From contig NZ_AP023356.1 of the NCBI RefSeq assembly GCF_018324205.1, positions 5,562,001-5,626,000 on the forward strand: DNA of 64,000 nt. Direction: 5' to 3'. Shown piece by piece: positions 1 through 9,204 of the stretch (the stretch's first letter is position 1; every line of letters starts with the position of its first letter). The DNA comes from Actinoplanes ianthinogenes. GTDB taxonomy: Bacteria > Actinomycetota > Actinomycetes > Mycobacteriales > Micromonosporaceae. Below the pieces are notes generated by a model. The model saw nothing but the letters and a program-made list of their open reading frames with translations. It made no database searches and was not told where the DNA came from. Both the position numbers and the translations under genes were made by a program.

Positions 1-1130
1 TCGTTGATCGCCCGGATGTTCGCCCACGCGGCGCCGGCCGGGTCCGGTGCCACCTCGATCACGTTGAGGTGGATGCCGTTGCTGAACGCCTCGGTCCCGC
101 CGCGCAGCACCAGCACCCGGGTGTCCTGCGCGGCCGCGTGCCGCAGCCCGGCCAGCAGGCGGCGGCAGTGCCCGGGCGCCATCGCGCCGTTGTAGAAGTC
201 GAAGTGCAGCCAGCCGACCGCGCCGGTGCGGCGGTAGCGGATCTGCCGGTACGTGTGCGCCGCCTCCGGCTCCTGCTCCGCCGCGAGCGGCGAGTTGGGC
301 ACCCCGCGCAGCCGCTCGGCCAGCGCCGTGGTGGCCGGCACCTTGATCCCGGTCTCCCGGGTACGCAGGTGACCGAGCCACAGGCTGCCGTCCCCGGTCG
401 CCACCAGCACCGCGCCCTGGCGGCGGCTCAGCAGCGCGCCGGGCCGGCTGCTCCGGGCCACGCCGCGGTGCGCGTCGTAGACGTACGCCGGCAGCCCGCC
501 CACCTCGGTCAGCACCCCCGGCGCGCCGTCCGCGGCGCGGATCCGCCGCAGGATCGTGTCGGTCGACTCGCTCCAGTCGAAGGCCCGGTCGGACTGCCGC
601 ATCAGCGGCCGGGGCCCCGCGCCGGGCGCCAGGGTCGGCGCGTTCTCCGCCGGAACCGGCGTGAACGCCGGGTCGGCGGCCTTGGCCACCACTTCGAGGG
701 CGCACTCCAGCGCCGCGTCCGCGACCGGGCCGGCGTAGAGCGCGGACTTGCGCGGCGGGGCGGCCGGCACCGGGAAGGTCCGGGTCGCCCAGATCGGCCC
801 GGCGTCCAGCTCCTCGACCGCCTGCAACGCGGTGACGCCCCAGGTCCGCGCGCCCTCGGTGATCGCCCAGTCCAGCGAGGACGGCCCGCGGTCGCCGACC
901 GGGCCGGGGTGCAGGATCACCGTGCGCCGGTGCTGCCAGATCGCGGCCGGCACCCGGTGCTTGAGGAACGGGCAGAGGATCAGCTCCGGGTCGGCGGCGT
1001 GCACCTCGTCGGCCATCTGCTCGTCGTTCCCGGCGATCACCAGGCCGACCTGGTGCCCGGCGTCGCGCAGCGCGCACCAGATCCGCTGGCTCAAGCCGTT
1101 GAACGCGCTGACGAGCAGCAGGATCCGCAC
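1..1130 (-). CDS. hypX: HypX/HoxX hydrogenase maturation protein (5' part; 3' end beyond the left edge)
   Basis: The minus-strand frame starts at a GTG (1130–1128) five bases after a GGGAGG ribosome site and stays open for 376 codons to the window edge. Residues 1–165 resemble a formyltransferase N-terminal domain, with HPGPVGDRGPSSLDW around residue 74 and GVTALQAVEELDAGPIW around 98. A linker follows, and from about residue 300 a crotonase (enoyl-CoA hydratase) fold begins, with VLRGGTEAFSNGIHLN. This formyltransferase–crotonase fusion is the known architecture of HypX/HoxX, which makes CO from a formyl-tetrahydrofolate-derived intermediate for the active site of [NiFe] hydrogenases in aerobes. 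The rest of the crotonase domain, and probably hyp/hydrogenase genes, should lie to the left. It diverges from mfd. Confidence 0.86.
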   Translation of the reverse strand, partial: MRILLLVSAFNGLSQRIWCALRDAGHQVGLVIAGNDEQMADEVHAADPELILCPFLKHRVPAAIWQHRRTVILHPGPVGDRGPSSLDWAITEGARTWGVTALQAVEELDAGPIWATRTFPVPAAPPRKSALYAGPVADAALECALEVVAKAADPAFTPVPAENAPTLAPGAGPRPLMRQSDRAFDWSESTDTILRRIRAADGAPGVLTEVGGLPAYVYDAHRGVARSSRPGALLSRRQGAVLVATGDGSLWLGHLRTRETGIKVPATTALAERLRGVPNSPLAAEQEPEAAHTYRQIRYRRTGAVGWLHFDFYNGAMAPGHCRRLLAGLRHAAAQDTRVLVLRGGTEAFSNGIHLNVIEVAPDPAGAAWANIRAIN

Positions 1131-1309
1131 GTTGCCTCCCCTAGGTCCGCCAGGAAGTCTCGCCGGGCCGTCGCCCGCATGTCGGACATGCGGTGCGATA
1201 AGGCGCACGCCGCGGGAAGTGTCGGTGGGCCGGACTAAGCTGTGTGACACAGACCCCCGCCCCACCGGGCGACCGGGGTTGTTCGTCGTGCCCTCGGGGG
1301 GTCTTCGTC

Positions 1310-4300
1310 ATGCAACTCGCCGGTCTGCTCCCGGCCGCCCTGCGCGACCGCGGCCTCGCCCGAGCCCGTGATCTGGCCCGCAAGGGCTTCGTCGACTCGG
1401 ACGCGCTGGACCTGACCGCGCCGGTCTCGCTGCGCCCGTTCGTGGTGGCCACGGTGGCCGGTCCGGGCGACGTCGGCGGCGCCCAGCGCCCGGTGCTCGC
1501 GGTCACCGCCACCTCCCGCGAGGCGGACGACCTGGCCGACGCGCTCGGCTGCCTGCTCGAGCCGGGCCGGGTCGCGGTCTACCCGTCCTGGGAGACGCTG
1601 CCGCACGAGCGGTTGTCGCCGCGCTCGGACACCGTCGGCAAGCGGCTGGCCGTGCTGCGCCGGCTGGCCCACCCGGGCGAGCAGCCCTTGCAGGTCGTCG
1701 TGGCGCCGGTCCGGTCGCTGCTCCAGCCGCAGCTCAAGGGTCTCGGCGACCTGGAGCCGGTGGAGCTGGTCACCGGCCGCGAGGCGGGGCTGGAGGACGT
1801 CGCGCGCCGACTGTCCGACATGGCCTACGCCCGGGTCGACCTGGTCACCAAGCGCGGCGAGTTCGCGGTCCGCGGCGGCATCCTGGACGTCTTCCCGCCC
1901 ACCGACGAGCATCCGTCCCGAGTGGAGTTCTGGGGCGACGAGGTGGAGGAGATCCGCACCTTCGCGGTCGCCGACCAGCGGACGATCGAGCAGGTGGAGC
2001 GCCTCTGGGCACCGCCCTGCCGGGAGCTGCTGCTCACGCCCGCGGTGCGGGAGCGGGCCGCGGCGCTCGGCGCGCGGCACCCCGAGCTGGCCGAGATCCT
2101 CGACAAGCTGGCCGAGGGCATCCCGGTCGAGGGGATGGAGTCGCTGGCCCCGGCCCTGCTGGACGGCACAGACAGCATGGAGTTGCTGATCGACTGCATG
2201 CCGGCCGGGACGCACGTGCTGCTCTGCGACCCGGAGCGGATCCGGACCCGGGCGCACGACCTCACCCGGACCTCCGACGAGTTCCTGGAGGCGTCCTGGG
2301 CGGCGGCCGCCGTCGGTGGCGAGGCGCCGATCGACGTCGGCGCGGTCGCCTTCCGCAGCCTGGCGGATGTGCGCGCGCACGCGGCGACCCTGCATCAGCC
2401 CTGGTGGACCCTGTCGCCGTTCGGGCTGGCCACGGCCGACTCGGAGCAGCCGCTGCCGTGGGAGGACGCGCCTTCCGTGGAGGTCTCGCCGGACTCCGGT
2501 GACGCGGTCGCCCTGGCCGCTCAGCCCGTTCCGCTCTATCACGGCGACACGGCTCGCCTGGCCGGCGATCTGTCCCAATGGTCCGCCGCGGGGTGGGCGA
2601 TCGCGCTGGTCTTCGAGGGCAAGGGCACCGCGCAGCGGGCCACCGAGCTGCTCCGCGACGCCGGTCTCGGGGTCACCCCGGCCGACTCGATCAGCACGCC
2701 GATCCAGGACGGCCAGCTGCTGGTCACCTGCGGCGGGCTGAACCACGGCTTCGTCGACGAGGCGTCCCGGCTCGCGGTGATCACCGGCAACGACATCTCC
2801 GGCGGCCGCGGCGCGTCCACGAAGGACATGCGCAAGATGCCGGCCCGCCGGCGCAACACGATCGACCCGCTCGAGCTCAAGATGGGCGACTTCGTCGTGC
2901 ACGAGCAGCACGGCATCGGCCGCTACATCGAGCTGGTGCAGCGCACCGTCAACGGCGCCGACCGGGAGTACCTGGTGATCGAGTACGCCGCGTCCAAGCG
3001 CGGCCAGCCCGGCGACCGGCTCTACGTGCCCACCGACCAGCTCGACCAGCTGTCCCGCTACGTCGGCGGCGAGCAGCCCACGCTGCACAAGATGGGCGGC
3101 GCCGACTGGCAGAAGAGCAAGGCCCGGGCGAAGAAGGCGGTCAAGGAGATCGCCGCCCAGCTCATCCAGCTGTACGCGGCCCGCCAGGCCTCCAAGGGCC
3201 ACTCCTTCGGGCCGGACACGCCGTGGCAGCGCGAGCTGGAGGACGCCTTCCCCTACACCGAGACCCCGGACCAGCTGGCCGCCATCCACGAGGTCAAGCA
3301 CGACATGGAGCTGCAGACCCCGATGGACCGGCTGATCTGCGGCGACGTCGGGTACGGCAAGACCGAGATCGCGGTGCGCGCGGCGTTCAAGGCGGTGCAG
3401 GACGGCAAGCAGGTGGCCGTGCTGGTGCCCACCACGCTGCTCGCCCAGCAGCACTTCAACACGTTCACCGAGCGGATGAGCCAGTTCCCGGTGCAGATCA
3501 AGCAGCTGTCCCGGTTCCAGACGCCGAAAGAGGCCGCGCTCACCCTGGAGCAGGCCGGCGACGGCACCGCCGACATCGTGATCGGCACGCACCGGCTGCT
3601 CTCCAAGTCGACCCGGTTCAAGAACCTCGGCCTGATCATCGTGGACGAGGAGCAGCGGTTCGGCGTCGAGCACAAGGAGCAGCTCAAGGCGCTGCGCGCG
3701 TCGGTGGACGTGCTGACCATGTCGGCCACCCCGATCCCGCGGACCCTGGAGATGGCGATCACCGGCATCCGGGAGATGTCCACCATCGCGACCCCGCCGG
3801 AGGAACGGCACCCCGTGCTGACCTACGTCGGGGCGTACGACGACAAGCAGGTCGCCGCCGCCATCCACCGCGAGCTGCTCCGCGACGGCCAGGTGTTCTA
3901 CCTGCACAACCGGGTCGAGTCGATCGACCGGGCGGCGCGCAAGCTGCGCGAGCTGGTGCCCGAGGCGCGGGTCGCGGTGGCGCACGGCCAGATGAGCGAG
4001 GAGCAGCTGGAGAAGGTGATGGTCGGCTTCTGGGAGAAGGAGTTCGACGTCCTGGTCTGCACCACGATCGTCGAGTCCGGCATCGACATCCCGAACGCCA
4101 ACACGCTGATCCTGGAGCGCGCCGACCTGCTCGGCCTGGCCCAGCTGCACCAGATCCGCGGCCGGGTCGGCCGGGGCCGGGAGCGGGCGTACGCGTACTT
4201 CCTCTACCCCCGGGACAAACCGCTCACCGAGCACGCGCACGAGCGGCTGGCCACCATCGCCCAGCACACCGAGCTCGGCGCCGGGATGTACGTGGCGATG

Positions 4301-4918
4301 AAGGACCTGGAGATCCGCGGCGCCGGCAACCTGCTCGGCGGCGAGCAGTCCGGCCACATCGAGGGCGTCGGCTTCGACCTGTACGTGCGGATGGTCGGCG
4401 AGGCGGTCAGCGCGTTCAAGGGCGAGCGCCCCGAGGAGGAGCCCGAGGTCAAGATCGACCTGCCGGTCGACGCGCACCTGCCCACCGACTACATCGCGGT
4501 CGAGCGGCTACGCCTGGAGATGTACCGGAAACTCGCCGAGGCCCGGGACAACGTCCGGCTGGAGGAGGTCATCGCCGAGATGACCGACCGGTACGGCGAG
4601 CCGCCCGCCCCGGTGGTGAACCTGATCGCGGTGGCCCGGTTCCGCCAGCTGGCCCGGGCGTACGGGCTGACCGACGTCTCGATGCAGGGCAAGCATCTGC
4701 GGTTCGCCCCGCTCGACCTGCCCGACTCCAAGCAGCTGAGGCTCAAGCGGTACCACCCGGACTCGGTCTACAAGGCGGCGAACGAGCAGGTCAGCGTCCC
4801 GCGGCCGAGCACCCGGCGGGTCGGCGGCGAGCCGCTGCGCGACCAGGAGCTGCTCCAGTGGTGCGCCCAGCTGCTCAAGGACGTGCTCGGCGACGCGCCC
4901 GTCCCGGCCCGCGTGTGA
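1310..4918 (+). CDS. mfd: Transcription-repair coupling factor Mfd
   Basis: A 1202-residue ATP-dependent translocase that removes RNA polymerase stalled at DNA lesions and recruits UvrA. The N-terminal third is UvrB-like. Around residue 524 a CarD/TRCF RNA-polymerase-interaction domain begins (KMGDFVVHEQHGIGRYIEL). The helicase core has Walker A GDVGYGKTE near residue 677 and the DEEQ box (IVDEEQRFG) near 777, followed by IRGRVGRGRERAY and a C-terminal TRCF domain. Length is normal for the family. I chose the ATG at 1310, which follows a G-rich ribosome site, over an in-frame ATG 22 codons upstream because the extra residues do not look like Mfd. It starts a block conserved with M. tuberculosis Rv1020 onward. 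Confidence 0.97.
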   Translation: MQLAGLLPAALRDRGLARARDLARKGFVDSDALDLTAPVSLRPFVVATVAGPGDVGGAQRPVLAVTATSREADDLADALGCLLEPGRVAVYPSWETLPHERLSPRSDTVGKRLAVLRRLAHPGEQPLQVVVAPVRSLLQPQLKGLGDLEPVELVTGREAGLEDVARRLSDMAYARVDLVTKRGEFAVRGGILDVFPPTDEHPSRVEFWGDEVEEIRTFAVADQRTIEQVERLWAPPCRELLLTPAVRERAAALGARHPELAEILDKLAEGIPVEGMESLAPALLDGTDSMELLIDCMPAGTHVLLCDPERIRTRAHDLTRTSDEFLEASWAAAAVGGEAPIDVGAVAFRSLADVRAHAATLHQPWWTLSPFGLATADSEQPLPWEDAPSVEVSPDSGDAVALAAQPVPLYHGDTARLAGDLSQWSAAGWAIALVFEGKGTAQRATELLRDAGLGVTPADSISTPIQDGQLLVTCGGLNHGFVDEASRLAVITGNDISGGRGASTKDMRKMPARRRNTIDPLELKMGDFVVHEQHGIGRYIELVQRTVNGADREYLVIEYAASKRGQPGDRLYVPTDQLDQLSRYVGGEQPTLHKMGGADWQKSKARAKKAVKEIAAQLIQLYAARQASKGHSFGPDTPWQRELEDAFPYTETPDQLAAIHEVKHDMELQTPMDRLICGDVGYGKTEIAVRAAFKAVQDGKQVAVLVPTTLLAQQHFNTFTERMSQFPVQIKQLSRFQTPKEAALTLEQAGDGTADIVIGTHRLLSKSTRFKNLGLIIVDEEQRFGVEHKEQLKALRASVDVLTMSATPIPRTLEMAITGIREMSTIATPPEERHPVLTYVGAYDDKQVAAAIHRELLRDGQVFYLHNRVESIDRAARKLRELVPEARVAVAHGQMSEEQLEKVMVGFWEKEFDVLVCTTIVESGIDIPNANTLILERADLLGLAQLHQIRGRVGRGRERAYAYFLYPRDKPLTEHAHERLATIAQHTELGAGMYVAMKDLEIRGAGNLLGGEQSGHIEGVGFDLYVRMVGEAVSAFKGERPEEEPEVKIDLPVDAHLPTDYIAVERLRLEMYRKLAEARDNVRLEEVIAEMTDRYGEPPAPVVNLIAVARFRQLARAYGLTDVSMQGKHLRFAPLDLPDSKQLRLKRYHPDSVYKAANEQVSVPRPSTRRVGGEPLRDQELLQWCAQLLKDVLGDAPVPARV

Positions 4919-4950
4919 CGGATCACATTGTGCGTGAGACAGTGTTGACC

Positions 4951-5781
4951 ATGCAGCGTACCCGCCGACTCGCATCCATGGTCGTCGTCGCGTCCCTTGC
5001 GATCGCCGGCCTGTCCGCCTGCCGTTCCGCCCCGACCGTCGCCGCCTATGTCGGCGACGCGCAGATCCCGGAGAGCCGGGTGCAGGACATCTGGGACGAC
5101 GCCCGGGCGGCGTTCGACGCGGACGCCGAGGCCAAGCTCGCCGAGGCGCGCAAAGCCGTCGACGACGCGAAGGCGCAGCTGGCGACCGGCCAGGCGACCG
5201 AGCTGGACGTCAAGACGGCCGAGGACGCGCTCGCGCAGGTGCCGACCCGGATGCCGATCGAGCGGGCCGACGTGGTCAGCGTCCTGGTCAGCCGGAAACT
5301 GTACGACCAGCTGGCCCAGCGGCACAGCGTCTCGCTCCCGGCCGAGTTGGCGTACGACCGGGCCGGCGCCGCCGTCGGACTGCCGGCCTCCACCGAGTAC
5401 GTCCGGCTCTACACCCAGAACGCGGTCCTGCAATACCTGGTCTCGCAGTCGCTGACCGGCGCCGCCGCGCTCAGCGACGCCGACCTGAAAGACGTCTTCC
5501 AGCGCGCCGAGAAGCGGAACGCGATCCGGCCCGGCACCACCTTCGAGTCCTTCCGCAGCGGGCTGAACGCCCAGTTCACCGAGGACCTGAAGAACGGCGT
5601 GGCGCTGCGCAACGAGCTCACCTCGGTGGCCGGGCCGCTGCACATCACGATCAACCCGCGGTACCAGCCGATGGAGATCGTCACCTACTCGTACCCGCTC
5701 CAGAACGCGCCGGCGCTCGACCTGGTCGGCGCGCCCCTGGGCGACCAGCGGTCCGGCCTGCCGGTCACCGACCTCTCTTGA
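4951..5781 (+). CDS. Lipoprotein with SurA-like N-terminal region
   Basis: A 276-residue exported lipoprotein. It has a basic N-terminus, a hydrophobic core, and a lipobox LSAC with the acylated Cys at residue 24. The mature protein is largely α-helical: a charged Ala/Lys/Glu-rich stretch at about 60–100 that may be coiled, then segments resembling the chaperone-like N-terminal region of SurA/PrsA-type proteins (AYVGDAQIPESRVQDIW just after the lipobox). No peptidyl-prolyl isomerase domain is visible, so a chaperone role is only possible. It sits between mfd and mazG. Its TGA stop (5779–5781) overlaps the TTG start of mazG, so the two are translationally coupled. Confidence 0.83.
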   Translation: MQRTRRLASMVVVASLAIAGLSACRSAPTVAAYVGDAQIPESRVQDIWDDARAAFDADAEAKLAEARKAVDDAKAQLATGQATELDVKTAEDALAQVPTRMPIERADVVSVLVSRKLYDQLAQRHSVSLPAELAYDRAGAAVGLPASTEYVRLYTQNAVLQYLVSQSLTGAAALSDADLKDVFQRAEKRNAIRPGTTFESFRSGLNAQFTEDLKNGVALRNELTSVAGPLHITINPRYQPMEIVTYSYPLQNAPALDLVGAPLGDQRSGLPVTDLS

Positions 5782-6737
5782 GCACCCGGATCGTCCTGCT
5801 GGTCACCTCGCCGCGCCTGCCGGCGGGGTTGCTCACCGCGGAGGCGTGGGACACCGTGCGCTCCGGCCCGGTGTTCGCCGCGGCCGACTCCGAGCAGGCG
5901 GTGGCGCTGCGGGCGGCCGGCGTGCCGGTCACCGTGCTGGACACCGACGCGCAGGGGCTGCTCGACGCGATCGGCGCCGCCCCGCTCGCGGTCTGGCTGG
6001 CCGGTCCGCACGGCGACCAGCCGTTCGCCCGCCAGCTCGGCCTGCGCCTGGCCCGCGAGCCCGGCCTGGCCGAGCTGGAGCTGATGTACGGCTCCTGGGA
6101 CCCGCCCGGCGCCCGGCTGCTGGACGCGGTCGCGGTGATGGACCGGCTGCTCTCGCCCGGCGGCGACCCGTGGAAACGGGCGCAGAGCCATCGCACCCTC
6201 GCGCCCTACCTGCTGGAGGAGAGCTACGAGGCGTACGACGCGATCGAGCGCGGCGACCTGGACGAGCTCCGCGAGGAGCTGGGCGACGTGCTGCTCCAGA
6301 TCGTGCTGCACGCCCGGCTCGCCGAGGAGCTGCCGGACGGGCGGGCGTGGAACGTCGACGACGTCGCCGGGACCCTGGTGGAGAAGATGGTGCGGCGCAA
6401 CCCGCACGTCTTCGCGGGACAGCGGGTCGAGGACATCGAGGAGATCACCGCCAACTGGGAGCGGATCAAGCGCGAGGAGAAGGCGCGGGAGTCCGTCCTG
6501 GACGGGGTGGCGCTGAGCCAGCCGGCCCTGGCGCTGGCAGCCAAGGTCCTGCAACGGGCCGGCCGGGGCGGGGTGGAGGTGCCGCTGCCGGCCGATGACG
6601 ACCTCGGTCCGGCGCTGTTGCGGCTGGTCGCCGAGGCGCGTGCGGCGGGCCGGGATCCGGAGGCCGAATTGCGGCGGGCCACTTTGGCGTACGCCGAAGC
6701 CGTGCGTGCGGCGGAAATTGTCGGACCCGCCGAGTAG
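5778..6737 (+). CDS. mazG: Nucleoside triphosphate pyrophosphohydrolase MazG
   Basis: A 319-residue house-cleaning enzyme that hydrolyses (d)NTPs, including damaged nucleotides, to NMP and pyrophosphate. The catalytic MazG helices are clear at about residues 130–230: LLEESYEAYDAIE (EExxE near residue 147) and LREELGDVLLQ (ExxD), the Mg-binding set. The N-terminal 110 residues form the extra domain typical of actinobacterial MazG. The start is a TTG overlapping the upstream lipoprotein stop (TTGA), the only start that keeps the N-terminal IVLLVTSPRLPAG strand. Its place between mfd and eno matches mycobacteria (Rv1021). Confidence 0.93.
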   Translation: MSTRIVLLVTSPRLPAGLLTAEAWDTVRSGPVFAAADSEQAVALRAAGVPVTVLDTDAQGLLDAIGAAPLAVWLAGPHGDQPFARQLGLRLAREPGLAELELMYGSWDPPGARLLDAVAVMDRLLSPGGDPWKRAQSHRTLAPYLLEESYEAYDAIERGDLDELREELGDVLLQIVLHARLAEELPDGRAWNVDDVAGTLVEKMVRRNPHVFAGQRVEDIEEITANWERIKREEKARESVLDGVALSQPALALAAKVLQRAGRGGVEVPLPADDDLGPALLRLVAEARAAGRDPEAELRRATLAYAEAVRAAEIVGPAE

Positions 6738-6740
6738 TTT
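6735..6740 (+). promoter_or_regulatory. Candidate –10 box (TAGTTT) of a leaderless transcript
   Basis: TAGTTT lies seven bases before the ATG of the DUF885 gene and overlaps the TAG stop of mazG. No ribosome site fits between them, so transcription would begin at or next to the ATG. The –35 region is not obvious. Confidence 0.45.
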
Positions 6741-6747
6741 TCTCGGC

Positions 6748-8364
6748 ATGCCCGAGTTTGTGCCGCTCGCCGACCGCATCGCCGACGCTCTGCTGGAGAG
6801 CGACCCCGTGACGGCTCTCTACGCAGGCGATCATCGCTTCGACGATCGCCTGCCCGACCATTCCGCCGGCGCGGTGCAGGCCCGGGTCGCCATGCTGCGC
6901 GACGCGGCCGACGCGCTCAGCGGGATCGACGCCGACGCGCTCGACCCCGAGGAGCAGGTCGACCACGCCATCCTCACCGCCCAGGTGGAGCGCGGGCTGT
7001 TCGAGCTCACCGACGTCCGCGAGCACGAGTGGAACCCGTTGGAGCACAACCCCGGCCCGCTGCTGCACGGCCTGCTGTCCCGGCCGTTCGCGCCGGCCGC
7101 CGAGCGGCTGGAGAGCCTGCGCGGCCGGCTCGCCGCGCTGCCCGACGCGCTGGCCACCGCCCGGTCGGTGTTGCGCGGCGTGCCACGGGTGCACGCCGAG
7201 ACGGCGGCCGGCCAGTTCGCCGGCACCGCGGGGCTGATCCGCGACGAGGTGCCGGTGCTGCTCGCCCAGGAGCCCGGGCTGCGCGAGACGGTCCAGCCGG
7301 CCGCCGACGCCGCGCTGGCGGCGCTCGGTGAGTTCGACGGCTGGCTGCGCGGCCGGCTGGAGAGCGGCGAGCCCGGCCGCGACCCCCGGCTCGGCCGCCG
7401 CCTGTGGGAGGCGCGGCTCTGGCACACCCTGGACACCGAGCTCTCGGCGGCCGAGGTGCTCGCCCGCGCCCAGGCCAATCTCGACCGGGTCGGTGGCGAG
7501 CTGCGCACCCTCGCCGCCGAGCTGGTGGGCGGCCCGGCCGACGACGCGACCGTGCGCCGGGCGCTGGACACCATCGCCGAGCGGCATCCGGACAACGACA
7601 CGATCGTCGGCCTGGCCAAGCTGACGATGGACGAGGCGACCGCGTTCGTCCGGGAGCACGACGTGGTGTCGCTGGTGGACGACCCGTGCGTGATCGAGGA
7701 GATGCCGGAGTTCGCCCGCGGCGTCGCGGTGGCCTATTGCGATCCGCCCGGCCCGCTGGAGACCGCCGACGTGCCGACGTTCTACTGCATCTCCCCGGCC
7801 CCGTCGAGCTGGCCCGCCGAGCGCGTCCGCAGCTTCTACCGGGAGTACAACCACGAGATGATCCGGAATCTCACCGTGCACGAGGCGATGCCCGGGCACT
7901 TCCTCCAGCTGGCGCACGCCCGGCGGTTCCGGGGGAGCAGCAAGGTGCGGGCGCTCGGCTGGTCCGGCCCGTTCGTCGAGGGGTGGGCGGTCTACACCGA
8001 GGAGCTGATGGCCGGCCTCGGCTTCGGCGGCCCGGCGGTGAAACTCCAGCAGCTCAAGATGCAGCTCCGGATGAGTCTGAACGCGATCATCGACCAGCTG
8101 GTGCACTGCGACGGGCTGGCCGAGGCCGAGGCGATGGCGCTGATGACCGAGCGCGGTTTCCAGGAGGAGGGCGAGGCGGCCGGCAAGTGGCGGCGGGCCC
8201 TGCTGACCTCGACGCAGCTCTCCACCTACTTCGTCGGCTACACGGAGGTGTCCGCGCTCGCCGCGGCCCGGCCCTTCGGCGCGACGCCGAAAGCCTGGCA
8301 CGACGCGATGCTGGCGCACGGCTCCCCGCCGCCCCGCCACCTCCGGGCGCTGCTCGGCGTCTGA
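6748..8364 (+). CDS. DUF885 family putative metal-dependent hydrolase
   Basis: A 538-residue protein of the DUF885 family, which is related to zinc metallopeptidases. The family signature NLTVHEAMPGHFLQLAHA is at about residue 375, with the His-Glu…His pattern expected to bind metal, followed by GPFVEGWAVYTEELM with a conserved Glu. No signal peptide is visible, so it should be cytoplasmic. The substrate is unknown; a peptidase or carboxypeptidase is the usual guess. It is only 10 bases downstream of mazG but seems to have its own leaderless promoter. A perfect hairpin follows its stop. Confidence 0.86.
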   Translation: MPEFVPLADRIADALLESDPVTALYAGDHRFDDRLPDHSAGAVQARVAMLRDAADALSGIDADALDPEEQVDHAILTAQVERGLFELTDVREHEWNPLEHNPGPLLHGLLSRPFAPAAERLESLRGRLAALPDALATARSVLRGVPRVHAETAAGQFAGTAGLIRDEVPVLLAQEPGLRETVQPAADAALAALGEFDGWLRGRLESGEPGRDPRLGRRLWEARLWHTLDTELSAAEVLARAQANLDRVGGELRTLAAELVGGPADDATVRRALDTIAERHPDNDTIVGLAKLTMDEATAFVREHDVVSLVDDPCVIEEMPEFARGVAVAYCDPPGPLETADVPTFYCISPAPSSWPAERVRSFYREYNHEMIRNLTVHEAMPGHFLQLAHARRFRGSSKVRALGWSGPFVEGWAVYTEELMAGLGFGGPAVKLQQLKMQLRMSLNAIIDQLVHCDGLAEAEAMALMTERGFQEEGEAAGKWRRALLTSTQLSTYFVGYTEVSALAAARPFGATPKAWHDAMLAHGSPPPRHLRALLGV

Positions 8365-8375
8365 GAGACAGGGTG

Positions 8376-8397
8376 CCCGACCGGCGGGCCGGTCGGG
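8376..8397. terminator. Hairpin between convergent genes
   Basis: Perfect 10-bp inverted repeat (cccgaccggc/gccggtcggg) around a 2-base centre, 11 bases after the DUF885 stop. It probably terminates transcription there, although there is no T-run. Confidence 0.7.
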
Positions 8398-8482
8398 ACC
8401 TATGGCATCTCGTGCCGGGCGAGCCGCCGGGGCAGGGTGGTGATCGGGAGCCGGGAAAGCCTCGAGCCGGAAAGGAAGGCGA

Positions 8483-9130
8483 TCACCTGGACCGATGGTC
8501 GAGCACCGGAACGCCGGGCGGGAGCTGGAAGCCGCGGGGATCAGCGGTGGAGGTGAGGTCGGTGAGCGTGACCTCCAGCCTCGTCCCGGCCACGGTGCCA
8601 CTGAAAGCGGCCAGCGTTCCGTCGCCGGTCACGCAGGCCTCGAAACCGGACGGCCCGCCCCACCGGACGCAGGACGCGTGCCGCTGGGCGATCGTGGTGT
8701 CCCGCTGAGCGATGGTCAGCGCCGGGTCGGCCTCGGCCGAGCGCAGCATCGTGGCGACCGCCTCCGGCGTGATCAGCCCGGAGGCCGGGGGCAGCTGCGG
8801 ATCCGCCTTCGCGGTGATCACGCAGGCCCGGGTGTCGCAGCGGGTCGTGTCGGCCGGGCTGACGATGAGGCGGCCGGCGGGCCAGCGATACACCGTCCGC
8901 GCCGGGTCCTGGGCCCGGACCACCGTGGCGGTGTCGCCCCCGGCCAGGCGGTACGTCGCCGTGTAGGTCGCCGTGGCGGAGTCGGCGAGCTGACCGGCGA
9001 GCGTGGCCACCGCGTCGGCCGGACCGACCCCGGCGGCGCCGGCCGGATCGATGCCGGTGCAGGCCGTCACGGCGAGCAGCGCGCCCGCGGCCAGTAATCC
9101 ATTCAGCGAACGACGGCGGGCCACGGTCAC
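8483..9130 (-). CDS. Putative lipoprotein of unknown function
   Basis: A 215-residue secreted lipoprotein. From the GTG at 9130 the N-terminus is VTVARRRSL, a hydrophobic stretch, and lipobox AVTAC with Cys at residue 24. The mature part is β-rich and similar in style to LppX/LprG-like or other actinobacterial outer-face lipoproteins, with repeated TATYTATYRLAGG-type strands, a paired-Cys segment (RCDTRAC) and a further Cys pair near the C-terminus that may form disulfides. I do not recognise a defined family. Starts further upstream would bury the signal peptide and were rejected. It converges with the DUF885 gene. Confidence 0.7.
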   Translation of the reverse strand: MTVARRRSLNGLLAAGALLAVTACTGIDPAGAAGVGPADAVATLAGQLADSATATYTATYRLAGGDTATVVRAQDPARTVYRWPAGRLIVSPADTTRCDTRACVITAKADPQLPPASGLITPEAVATMLRSAEADPALTIAQRDTTIAQRHASCVRWGGPSGFEACVTGDGTLAAFSGTVAGTRLEVTLTDLTSTADPRGFQLPPGVPVLDHRSR

Positions 9131-9204
9131 ACCCTGGTGCACCCCCGCGGCCACGCGCAAACGATATCCGGCGATCAATGAAACGACGAAGACAATCGTT
9201 TTGT

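Noticed and set aside
1235..4477. 1080-codon open frame on the minus strand opposite mfd
   Set aside because: It mirrors mfd; at about 70% GC the opposite strand lacks stops. The product is a low-complexity run of Arg, Gly, Leu and Asp without domains.
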